Notes under the pieces: model-generated
Databases searched by the model: none
The model's input: the letters and a program-made list of their open reading frames with translations, nothing else
Told to the model about the DNA's origin: nothing
In this document: positions 55,406 to 64,000 of the stretch, piece by piece
Numbering within the stretch: the first letter of the stretch is position 1
How the letters are laid out: each line of letters opens with the position of its first letter
Source: Rhipidocladum racemiflorum
Lineage: Eukaryota > Streptophyta > Magnoliopsida > Poales > Poaceae
Assembly: GCA_036346355.1 (NCBI GenBank)
Contig: CM070581.1
Location: 48,751,849-48,815,848 of the forward strand
Direction: 5' to 3'
Length of the DNA: 64,000 nt
Made by a program: the position numbers and the translations under genes

Positions 55406-58400
55406 ATGGTGAACACCCGCGGAAACCTTGGAGGCAACGGAAGTGGTTCTCGCCCAGCTGGGAACCCTAATGATGGAGCACCTGCACCCCAATCAGCACC
55501 GCCAGTAGACATGCAGAACTTTGGAGCCTTTCTTGCTACACAGACCCAGCTAATGCATGCCATGATGCAGCAAATGCAACAAGTCACTGCTCAAGCCGCT
55601 GCCAACCAGGTCAATCAAGGACAACGATAGAACTCAAGGCTTTCAGAATTCATGAGGACTCACCCGCCCAGTTTCTCTGGAAACGCCAATCCATTGGAGG
55701 CTGATGACTGGTTAAGGTCAATTGAGAGGAAGTTGCATATTACCCAATGTGTGGAAAATGAGAGGGTGCTCTACGGCTCTCATCAGTTGGAAGGGACCGT
55801 AGCAGAGTGGTGGGAGAACTTCTGCGCCACGCGGGAGAACCCACAGGACAACACATGGGAGGAATTTGCCACTGCATTTCGCCAGTATCATGTGCCAGAA
55901 GGGATCATGGACCTTAAGAAGGAGGATTTTAGGGCACTGAAGTAAGGAAATCAACCTGTGTCGGAATATTTGAACAAGTTCACACAGCTTGCACGCTACG
56001 CGCCTGAAGACGTAGCGACGGATAAGGCCAGGCAATCTCGTTTCCTAAAGGGACTAAACTCTAGACTGCAGGTGGGACTGATCACCCACACCTTCCTAGA
56101 CTTTCAGGAACTTGTGAACAAGGCACTCATTCTTGAGGACAAGCGCAAGGAACTGGATGAGAACTGGAAGCGCAGAATGCAACAACAGGGAACACAAAAG
56201 GGAGCGCAGCAGTGTTTGAGGGTTGCGCCGAATCAGTTTTTCAGATTCTAGCCGCAGAATGTAGCAAGGACACTGTCGCCAGCACCGAGACCCATCAATC
56301 AGAATTTCCAGACCCCAGCTCCAGCTAGAAACGCCGCTTCGGGCAGTCAACAGGGAGCAGTGAGGCGCTGCTATACATGTAACGAGCCAGGGCACTTCTC
56401 CAACAACTGCCCCAAGAAGACAGCGGGAGTGACCCCAGTTCACTTCAACTTGGGCTCTACACCAGCCAGGACACTCGCACCAAGAGCAAACCGCGGAGCA
56501 GCACAGCTAGGAGCCGCGCCCTAGACCGTGGTGAGAGGCCGAGTCAATCACGTGACCGCAGATGCACTTCAGAATGCCACGGACGTCGTACTGGGTAAGT
56601 TACTTGTCAACTCAGTACCTGCAACAAGTTTTGTTTGACTCTGGAGCTTCGCATTCGTTTGTTTCTCGAGATTTTGTTTCTAAGAATGATTTGGAGATTG
56701 TGGATCTTAAATGCATGCTTATAGTTCAAACCCCTGGGTCAGAACTCCGATCTCAAGTAGGATGTTCTAGGGTGAGAGTACTAATAGATGGGGTAGAGTT
56801 CCTAGCGAACCTTATTATGTTGGGAACCTAGACCTTAGATGTCATTTTGGGAATGGATTGGTTGTCCATGCACAAGGCCGTGCTTGACTGTGGAAGAAGG
56901 ATCATCTCTGTTGAGAGCCCATGCGGAAGAAAAGTGGAATTTCAAGCAACCGCCGTTCGAGATGGACAGTTGATGGTCAACAGTGTAAAGACAGTCAACA
57001 TAGAAGATGTTCCAGTGGTGAATGAGTATCCTGATGTTTTTCTTGAAGATTTACTTGGTATGCCGCCAGATAGAGACATATAATTTGTGATTGAGTTAGT
57101 ACCTGGAACAGCACCGATAGCAAAGAGACCCTACCGGATTTCAACCGAAGAATTGGTGGAGATGAAGAAACAGCTTGAAGAGTTAATGGAGAAAGGATTC
57201 ATCAGACCGAGTTCGTCGCCATGGGGAGTGCCAGTTCTGTTTGTCAAGAAGAAGGATAGGAGTTTCAGGATGTGCATTGACTACCGTGCTCTCAATGAAG
57301 TCACCGTGAAGAATAAGTACCCGCTACCCAGGATCGATGATCTGTTTGACTAGTTGAGAAGAGCCGGAGTTTTCTCCAAGATTGATCTGAGATCAGGATA
57401 TCACCAGTTGAAGATCCGATCAGAAGACATCTCGAAAACCGCATTCTCGTCGAGATACGGACATTACGAGTTTACAGTTATGTTCTTTGGTCTGACGAAT
57501 GCGCCAGCTTATTTCATGAATATGATGAATAAGGTTTTCATGGAGTATTTGGACAAATTCGTTGTTGTGTTCATAGATGATATCTTAGTCTACTCCAAGA
57601 CAAGGGATGAACATGCAGAACACCTGAGGCTAGTTTTGGAGAAGCTGAGAGAATAGCAACTCTTCGCCAAGTTCAGCAAATGCGACTTTTGGAAGGACAA
57701 GGTGGAGTTTCTTGGACACGTGATGACCGCAGAAGGAGTCGCTGTTGATCCAAGCAAAATTGAAGCTATGTTACATTGGGAACCGCCGAAGACAGTGACC
57801 AAAATTCGGAGTTTCCTTGGGATGGCTGGTTACTACTGCCATTTTATTGAAGGCTTTTCGACAATTGCGAGACCTCTTACGCAATTGTTGAAAAAGGAGA
57901 AGAAATTTAACTGGACGTCGGAATGTGAGAAAGGTTTCCGGGAGTTGAAGAAATGATTGACATCAGCGCCGGTGTTAGTCCTACCGGATGTTAATCAAAT
58001 CTTTGATATATATTGTGATGCATCGCGCCAAGGACTTGGATGTGTGCTGATGCAGAACTGAAAGGTCGTCACATATGCATCAAGGCAGCTGAGGCCGCAT
58101 GAAGAGAATTACCCGACGCATGACCTAGAGTTAGCAGCCGTAGTGCATGCCTTGAAATTGTGGCGACACTACCTGATTGGGAACAGATGCGAAGTGTATA
58201 CAGACCATAAGATTTTTAAATACATCTTCACCCAATCGAATCTGAACATGAGGCAAAGGAGATGGCTAGAGTTGATCAAGGACTACAACGTCGGAATCCA
58301 TTACCATCACGGGAAGGCCAATGTGGTGGCTGATGCCTTGAGTCGGAAGAGCCATACCGTGAATATGATGGCCGCAGGGAGTCAAGACGAGCTGTGTAAG

Positions 58401-59906
58401 GAATTTCAGAAGCTGAGGCTAGAAGTAGTACAGAAAGGATTCCTAGCCACTTTGGAAGTAAAGCCTACCTTAGAGGACCAAATCCGAGAAGGGCAGAAGG
58501 ATGATGCCAAGATCCAAAGGATCAAGTTCAAAATGGATGAAGGCAAGGCTAAGGACTTCAAGCTGGATGAGCAGGGTATATTGTGGATTAAAGACCGCAT
58601 CTGTGTACCGAACAAGAAAGAGCTGAAGCATTTGATTCTGGAGGAAGCTCATGATTCCAAGTATTCCATTCATCCAGGAAGCGCTAAGATGTATCAAGAC
58701 CTGAAGGAGAGATTCTGGTGGCCAAGCATGAAATGTGAAGTTGCCGAACATGTTGCGTTATGCGACATATGTCAGAAAGTCAAGGCAATGCATCAAAGGC
58801 CGGTAGGATTGCTGCAGCTGCTGAAGATTCCTGAGTGGAAGTGGGAGGAAATCGGAATGGACTTCATTATCGGGTTGCCGAAGACTCAGGGAGGATATGG
58901 CTCCATATGGGTTGTAGTGGACCGCTTGACTAAAGTCGCTCATTTTATCCCTGTAAAGACCACTTATTCGGGAGATAAGTTAGCGGAACTGTATATGACC
59001 AGGATCGTCTGTTTACACGGAGTGCCGAAGAAGATTGTATCAGACAGAGGTACCCAATTTACCTCAAGGTTTTGGAATAAGTTGCACGAGGCCATGGGAA
59101 CCCGTTTGAACTTCAGTACTGCATATCATCCGCAGACGGATGGACAGATTGAAAGAGTTAATCAGATTCTGGAGGATATGCTAAGAGCTTGTGCTTTGGC
59201 TTATGCTACCTATTGGGATAAGAGTTTGCCGTACACGGAGTTCAGCTACAATAGTAGCTATCAGGCCAGCCTACAGATGTCACCTTTTGAGGCACTGTAT
59301 GGTCGACCTTGTCGAACACCATTGAATTGGAATGAGACAGGTGAATGCCATGTCTTTGGGCCGGATATTCTTCAAGAAGCCGAAGAGCAGATTGCCATGA
59401 TCAGGGAAAGGTTAAAGGTAGCTCAGTTAAGACAAAAGAGCTATGCCGATAAACATCGCCGAGACTTAAGTTTTGAGCCAGAGGATTTCGTGTACCTTAG
59501 AGTTACACCCCTCAAGGGAGTTAAGAGATTCCATGCCAAAGGAAAACTCGCACCACGTTATGTTGGACCATTTAAGGTTTTGAGCCGCAGAGGCGAAGTT
59601 GCTTACCAGTTGGAGTTACCGCAGTCGTTGGCAGGTGTGCATGATGTGTTCCATGTGTCACAAAAGAACAAGTGTCTTCGAGTACCAGATGAGCAGACAC
59701 CGTTAAAGTCAATAGAGCTGCAGGAGGACCTGACTTACAATGAGCACCCCGTGAAGATTCTGGACACCATGGATCGAGAGTTGAGAAATAAGTCAACCCG
59801 CTTCTGTAGAGTCCAGTGGAGTAACCACTCCGAAAGTGAAGTAACTTGGGAGCGCGAAGAGGATCTGAAGACGGAATTTCCAAACCTATTCCTTAGTCAG
59901 CCCTGA
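55406..59906 (+). pseudogene. G1 gag-pol polyprotein (Tekay-like chromovirus), broken
   Basis: Order: gag from MVNTRGNLGG (55406) with capsid part (about 55650-56200) and zinc knuckle CYTCNEPGHFSNNC (56371-56412); protease with DSGASHSF (about 56640-56665); reverse transcriptase (MCIDYRALNEVTVKNKYPLP near 57271, then FIDD at 57573-57584); RNase H (DASRQGLGCVL near 58020); integrase with an HHCC finger (H..H..CDICQK, 58655-58780), core residues in MDFIIGLP, DRGTQF and HPQTDGQIERVN; and a chromodomain-like end (FCRVQWSNHSESEVTWERE, about 59800-59860). Damage: stops at 55628, 55943, 56249, 56522, 56829, 57081, 57351, 57654, 57954 and 58059, plus one extra base near 56625. Integrase onward (58143-59906) is open. 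The PPT follows 22 bases after the stop. Confidence 0.93.
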
Positions 59907-59927
59907 ATCTCGGGGTCGAGATTCTGT

Positions 59928-59941
59928 TAAGGGGGGAGGTT
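59928..59941 (+). promoter_or_regulatory. Polypurine tract of G1
   Basis: AAGGGGGGAGGTT-type tract directly before the 3' LTR start at 59942. Confidence 0.88.
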
Positions 59942-61466
59942 TGTAACACCCTAATTTTTGCTTTTCAAGTATTTAAATGTTATTTTGCATTTTTGAGAAT
60001 TTTTGGAAATTTCTGTAATTTATTTGGATTTAATTTGAATTTATTCCCTTTTGAAATAATTAAAGAATCAAAAATTATAAATAAAATTTTGTTGGAAATA
60101 TTTTATTTGAGTCCAAAATGTCTCAAAGTATTTTCCAGAATTTTTCTGGAGTTTTTCTGATTATTTTACTATTTTTCTTGAATTATTTGAATTTCTAGAA
60201 ATTATTTTAATTATTTAATCGCTGGAAAATACCCGAGCGGGTTTTATTGTTCATCTGACCGCGTCGGACCCGAGTCAGACTCGAGTCAGACTCGAATCGG
60301 ACTCGAGCCCAACCGAACCCTAACCTCGCGACCGTCGGATCTTGATCCAACGGTCACGATTGCACCACATCGCCCAATCCGAATCCCGTCGGATTCCGCC
60401 GCCGCTGCCGTGTGGGCCTCAATTTCCGCAGATTTCACGGATGCCGAGGCCACTATTTAATGCGCCGCCACCCGTGTCGTGGTCTCCTCTTCCGTGCACA
60501 CCCGTAGCCCTAAGTCTCCGAGCTCAAGCCGCCGCCGTTCACCCGCGAGAGCTCACCGTAGTTGGATCTCTGCCCCGCCGCGGTTTTCCACCGTTTGCCG
60601 TCATTTCCGCTGTCCTCCGCTGTGAACAAGCTCAGATCCGGAACCGTTGTGACGAGACGCGTCGGAGGGTACCAGTCACCTCGCCGGAACTACACCAAAA
60701 CGCTGTCGGGTTGTCATCGTCTCCGTCTCCGGCAACCCAGCTCCGTCGTGGCCATCGCTGAACCCGCGAAGCTTCTCCGCCGTTGGATCTTCATCGCACG
60801 ACCAAGATTCATCCACGTCACTCGTGGGTAAGTTCCACGTTTTAATTTTAGATCTGTTATCAGCCGTTGGATCTAGATCCAACGCTCTAGATTGAGCCAC
60901 GTAGCTGTAAACTGCATCGTGCTAGGGTTGATCTCCGCTGTTAGATCTTGATCGTACGGTTAGGGTTAATCCGCGTTGTAGCATTATATGTGATCTCAGC
61001 TATTCGATCAAGATCGAACGGTGAAGATTGAGCCACGCGTCGCACGCCGGGACATGCCACGTCGCCCCCATGACGCGGTGAAACCCGATCGGATCTCAGC
61101 CATCCGATTCAAATTGAACGGTCCAGATTGAACATGTTGTTTCCAAACGCGTGAGGTTAGATATGATCTGGACCGTTGGATTCCAAACCAACGGCCCAGA
61201 TCGTGCCACATGCATGGGAGCCGAACCGGCACGGTCCACGCGGGCGCGCCCTATCGTCGCTGACGTCACGCGGGACGTCAGCGTGGGGCCCGCGTGTCAG
61301 TTCTCTTGGCCGAACCGCGCTGGAGTCACCCGGGTGGGTCCGGCGTGTCAGTGACGTGTGCACCCACGTACCGAGTCCACGGTGGACCGAAGCCGAACCG
61401 TGGACTGAGTCCATGGACCGGCTGACGCAATGCTGACGTCATAATTTGATTTTTCAATAGAAAAAT
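59942..61466 (+). repeat. G1 3' LTR, truncated by Copia-B
   Basis: Starts TGTAACACCCTAATTTTTGC and follows the 5' LTR (38657-40215) closely, including the GATCCAACGG palindromes, TATA-like box (60454-60460) and some GACGTCA motifs. It stops at 61466, where Copia-B begins. The rest of the LTR is not present in the window. Confidence 0.92.
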
Positions 61467-62578
61467 TGAAGGATCGTTATTTTTGATCCATTTGATTTTG
61501 ATGATGAGTATTTGAAAAAGATTTGAAACCAGTTTGATATTTCGACAAGATTTAATTTTTGGTTTCTTTATTTGAAAAGATCTAAAATCAGTTTGATTAT
61601 TTGAAAAGCTTTTTGATTTTTACAAAGGTTTTGGTTCGTGTTTTGAAATCGTGTTCTTAGAATATTTAATGCAATGCACTCTTGTGAGTGGTTGCATGGT
61701 TTAATGTGAGTCAAGTCGCGGATTTGTGCTCGGAATCGTTTTGTGGTTTGTTCATGTGCAGGTATTGCTCGAGGGCGAATGTGGTCGATGATGGGACCGG
61801 AACTAGGTTCATGGAGGAACTGAGGTTCGGGACTAGGTTCAGGGGGAACTGAGGTCTTGGTGGTCAAGGATGTCATGCGGGACGTTCGGGCTAAGAGAAT
61901 GGTGCACATGAAGAATGGTTAGTCACGTGAGAATGGCAGGAGGCCATTCACGTGCAAAGTGTTAGTCACGTGAGTATGGTAGGGTTGCCATACGCGTGCA
62001 AGAGTTGTACTCGGCCAGGTTGGGCCAAGAGGAGTTGTGTTGAATACATACTCTTTCTAGGATTAGGAGTAGGAATTGTATTCATGACTCCTTGTGTTTT
62101 ACTCCTTTAAATAGGAGGGGTTGTCTCCTGTTGAAGGGCATCAAGCTTTGAGCAAGCTTTAGGGTTGTACTCTTTTGTTTGGAGTACTTTAGACAAAACA
62201 AAGGTGAAATAAAGATCAAGTTCTTCAAATCTTTCGGCGAGCTACAATTCTAGTTAGATCTATTCTCGTCATCTTCTGTCATAGCAAGCTTGCGAGGTTC
62301 ATAACGTTTGATCTGTAAGTCCGATCGAGCTGATTCTTTTTGGGTTCGCTTCGTATTGGAATCTAGTTTCTTGTGTCCAAATTTTAGATCGTTCCGACGG
62401 TTGGATCTCTGGGAATTTGCATTTTACCGAACCTATGTCATTCTGTTTTTGTCGAATACGAGGCAATTATTTGGTTCTGTTTTGGGGTGAACTTTTAGTA
62501 GATCAAGAATTTGGTTTTAGCTTCCGCACAATCATTCACCCCCCTCTGATTGCTATATTCGTATACTGCGATCCTACA
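61467..62578 (+). repeat. LTR of Copia-B
   Basis: 1112 bases from TGAAGGATCG to CGATCCTACA, imperfect ten-base inverted ends, followed by AG and a PBS. Inserted in the G1 3' LTR. Only this one LTR is present, so no target duplication can be checked. Confidence 0.75.
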
Positions 62579-62580
62579 AG

Positions 62581-62593
62581 TGGTATCAGAGCT
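62581..62593 (+). promoter_or_regulatory. Primer binding site of Copia-B
   Basis: TGGTATCAGAGCT, two bases after the LTR; complementary to initiator Met-tRNA. Confidence 0.85.
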
Positions 62594-62639
62594 TGGCTCT
62601 ACTAATCCATCTTAACAGGTGATTAGTAAACGGTAAGTT

Positions 62640-62737
62640 ATGGCAACAGAGAAATACTCGAACAAGCCGCCAATCTTCAATGGCACAGACTTTCCCCATT
62701 GGCGGATTCGGATGACTGCATACGTTCAAGCTCAAGG
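62640..62737 (+). pseudogene. Copia-B gag, first 33 codons only
   Basis: Begins MATEKYSNKPPIFNGTDFPH and continues WRIRMTAYVQAQ, the typical start of a plant Copia gag. It is cut at about 62737, where the inverted gypsy copy G2 begins, so nearly the whole element has been lost by deletion or recombination. Confidence 0.85.
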
Positions 62738-63240
62738 TGTGACACATACTCTTGAGCTTCCCGCCATCTGTTCTTCTCTGTCGTGATCTCCTTGCGGGCC
62801 TTCTGTAGCTCTTTGCTTGTATCATCGAGTACATCCTCCTGGGCGACAACAAGTCGTGCCAACTGTGTGACCATGGCATCCTCATCCTGAATCGCCTTCG
62901 GGTCAAGAAGGTTATTGCTGCGCGGGTGATAACGGAACACCGTGCTCTCTAACTCTCTGGCGTAGATACGGGTAATGTGCCGCATTGCTCGTCGTGATAC
63001 TTCTTGGATACCCATCTGCATTGTAGACCTCCTGGCTGTGCAGTGTATCGGGCGATTGCCTGGGCCCTTTTTCCTAGCAGGTACCTCAATCTTTACGTCA
63101 CAAGCCTTGATTAATCCTGCTTGTCTGATCACTTCTACTTGGTATTGCGGCTTCTCAAAATCTCCGAGAGTTTGTAGCATATGCCAAAGCTCTGCGGCGT
63201 GACCAACCTCCAGATCGACGTAGTTGAACTCTCCCTCCAT
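62738..63240 (-). pseudogene. G2 orf0-like ORF, truncated but otherwise open
   Basis: Starts at 63240 (MEGEFNYVDLEVGHAAEL). It stays open through the positions where G1 has stops and runs RRAMRHITRIYARELESTVF and a helical part (LQKARKEITTEKNRWREAQ) to the junction at about 62738. After the junction the frame continues a few codons in Copia-B sequence, which is not meaningful. Aligned with G1, about the first 167 codons are retained; the Glu/Pro-rich tail is lost. Confidence 0.8.
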
Positions 63241-63438
63241 CTATCACAAGAGTGCTCACGTAAGAACTCGAAATTTTTAAATCGTGACAAGGTAAGGAAG
63301 ATTCAGCAAGAGACAAGAAAAGAAAGAATGGGATAAGTCGAGATGTCATTTCTTATCTTGACAAATTTTTAGCTTTAGAAAATAGGTTTTATCCTCACTA
63401 CGACCATTCTAGCTTAGGGTTGAGCCTACGGTCAGTAT

Positions 63439-63451
63439 GGCTCTGATACCA
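63439..63451 (-). promoter_or_regulatory. Primer binding site of G2
   Basis: TGGTATCAGAGCC on the minus strand, four bases from the LTR end at 63456. Confidence 0.93.
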
Positions 63452-63455
63452 CCTC

Positions 63456-64000
63456 TGTCGGGACCCCGAATTTGCAAATCCGGACCCTCTGTGTATTCAG
63501 CACTAGTCCAGGAACGCGCTAGTGCACACAGTCTTAACATCGGTAAATATCACAATCATACCATTCGATACTAATAAAGTACTTTATTTAAATAACCAAA
63601 CTGGTTGCTTGACCTTATGGCCAAGTTACAAATATACGCCTCGCAAGGCGAAACTTATTAAGAGAGAAATAGTAGCAGCGGAAAATCAAATAACTTCGTG
63701 GTGCCATCCAGTATACCACAGGCAACTGACTGGGCTCGCTTCCCTAAGTGGACGGTTCCTCTTGGAGCTCCTCCTCCAAAGCTGGTGTAATCTCCTCTTC
63801 AACTGGTGTTGTAGGGTGGCAAGGGTGAGTACTTGGTACTCAGCAAGTCATGCACAGAATGCAGGCTAATATACTATATGCATGGCTTGGTACAAAGGAA
63901 TAGCTCAAGGTATATTTGCAGTAAACAACATTTGACAAGTAACATAAGTAGATTCGAAAGCAGTAGAAAAAAGTATAGCATAGGTAACTTTTCAAGGAGT
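63456..64000 (-). repeat. G2 5' LTR, inner part
   Basis: The minus strand ends GGGGTCCCGACA at 63456. It contains the GCTGAGTACCAAGTACTCACC block (63828-63848, minus) where CACTA-2 entered the G1 LTR; this copy is uninterrupted there. Confidence 0.93.

Larger units (their letters stand above)
38657..61466 (+). mobile_element. Gypsy element G1 (chromovirus, RIRE3/RIRE8-like), with nested insertions
   Basis: 5' LTR 38657-41909 plus 53784-54150 (split by CACTA-2), PBS 54155-54167, an extra ORF, gag-pol with chromodomain, PPT, and 3' LTR from 59942 cut at 61466 by Copia-B. LTR length of about 3.4-3.6 kb and the extra ORF before gag fit, from memory, the rice RIRE3/RIRE8 group. It is inserted in Copia-A. 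Its coding regions contain twelve stop codons and one frameshift, so it is dead. Confidence 0.93.
62738..64000 (-). mobile_element. Gypsy element G2, inverted 5' end, runs off the window
   Basis: On the minus strand: LTR end at 63456 (LTR 63456-64000 and beyond), PBS at 63439-63451, then the orf0 start. Same family as G1 and the solo LTR. It is cut in its orf0 at about 62738, where it meets Copia-B. Confidence 0.93.

Noticed and set aside
62677..62739. Extension of the G2 orf0 ORF into Copia-B
   Set aside because: The frame crosses an element junction; these codons belong to Copia-B read backwards.

Overview
The window is nuclear DNA of a grass (Poaceae), most plausibly Oryza or a close relative. 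The evidence is CACTA elements whose genes carry TNP2 and Ptta/En/Spm-type transposase domains, a Ty3/gypsy chromovirus with very long TGTAACACC-type LTRs and an extra ORF before gag (as remembered for rice RIRE3/RIRE8), Copia LTRs, TRIM elements, a small Helitron and a GC-rich intronless MYB gene. Species is an inference; no host marker gene fixes it.

Almost everything is nested transposable elements. Left to right: an inverted repeat of an LTR-type sequence (1-2395) and a gypsy LTR piece (2397-2990); a degenerate non-autonomous CACTA (CACTA-4, 3709-6287); the only credible host gene, an R2R3-MYB (6812-7378) with TATA box and G-box; a 21-kb autonomous-type but broken CACTA (CACTA-1, 9161-30127, TSD ATG). 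CACTA-1 is interrupted by a different CACTA (CACTA-3, 9443-15719, TSD CAA), which carries a captured myosin XI gene fragment and a TRIM array, and by a 3.4-kb solo gypsy LTR (23437-26865, TSD AGTAT). Next come a Mutator-like element with MURA and plant-mobile-domain remnants (30358-35401, 10-bp TSD); an exon of a myosin TH1-like gene split by a Helitron (36000-36646); a Copia 3' end (about 36890-38656, minus); and a gypsy element G1 (38657-61466). A second autonomous-type CACTA (CACTA-2, 41910-53783, TSD ACC) sits in the G1 5' LTR, and a Copia piece (61467-62737) interrupts its 3' LTR. The start of a second, inverted gypsy copy (G2, 62738-64000) closes the window.

CACTA-1 and CACTA-2 have the same layout: two minus-strand genes (a TNP2-type transposase, and a transposase_24/C48-protease-like gene), each preceded by a copy of the same roughly 400-bp leader module that folds into a long hairpin; a divergent plus-strand gene for an acidic, Ser/Asp-rich protein near the right end; and palindromic subterminal repeats at both ends and between the two main genes. 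Both are disabled by different mutations. The two insertions provide each other's empty sites: the solo LTR in CACTA-1 shows the G1 LTR without CACTA-2, and CACTA-2 shows the TNP2 gene without the solo LTR.

The most unusual signals are the duplicated hairpin leaders and the short leader motif they share with an unrelated LTR family, the conserved third CACTA gene, G1 decay in which the stop codons are consistent with C-to-T changes, and a composite TRIM array bounded by a single TSD.
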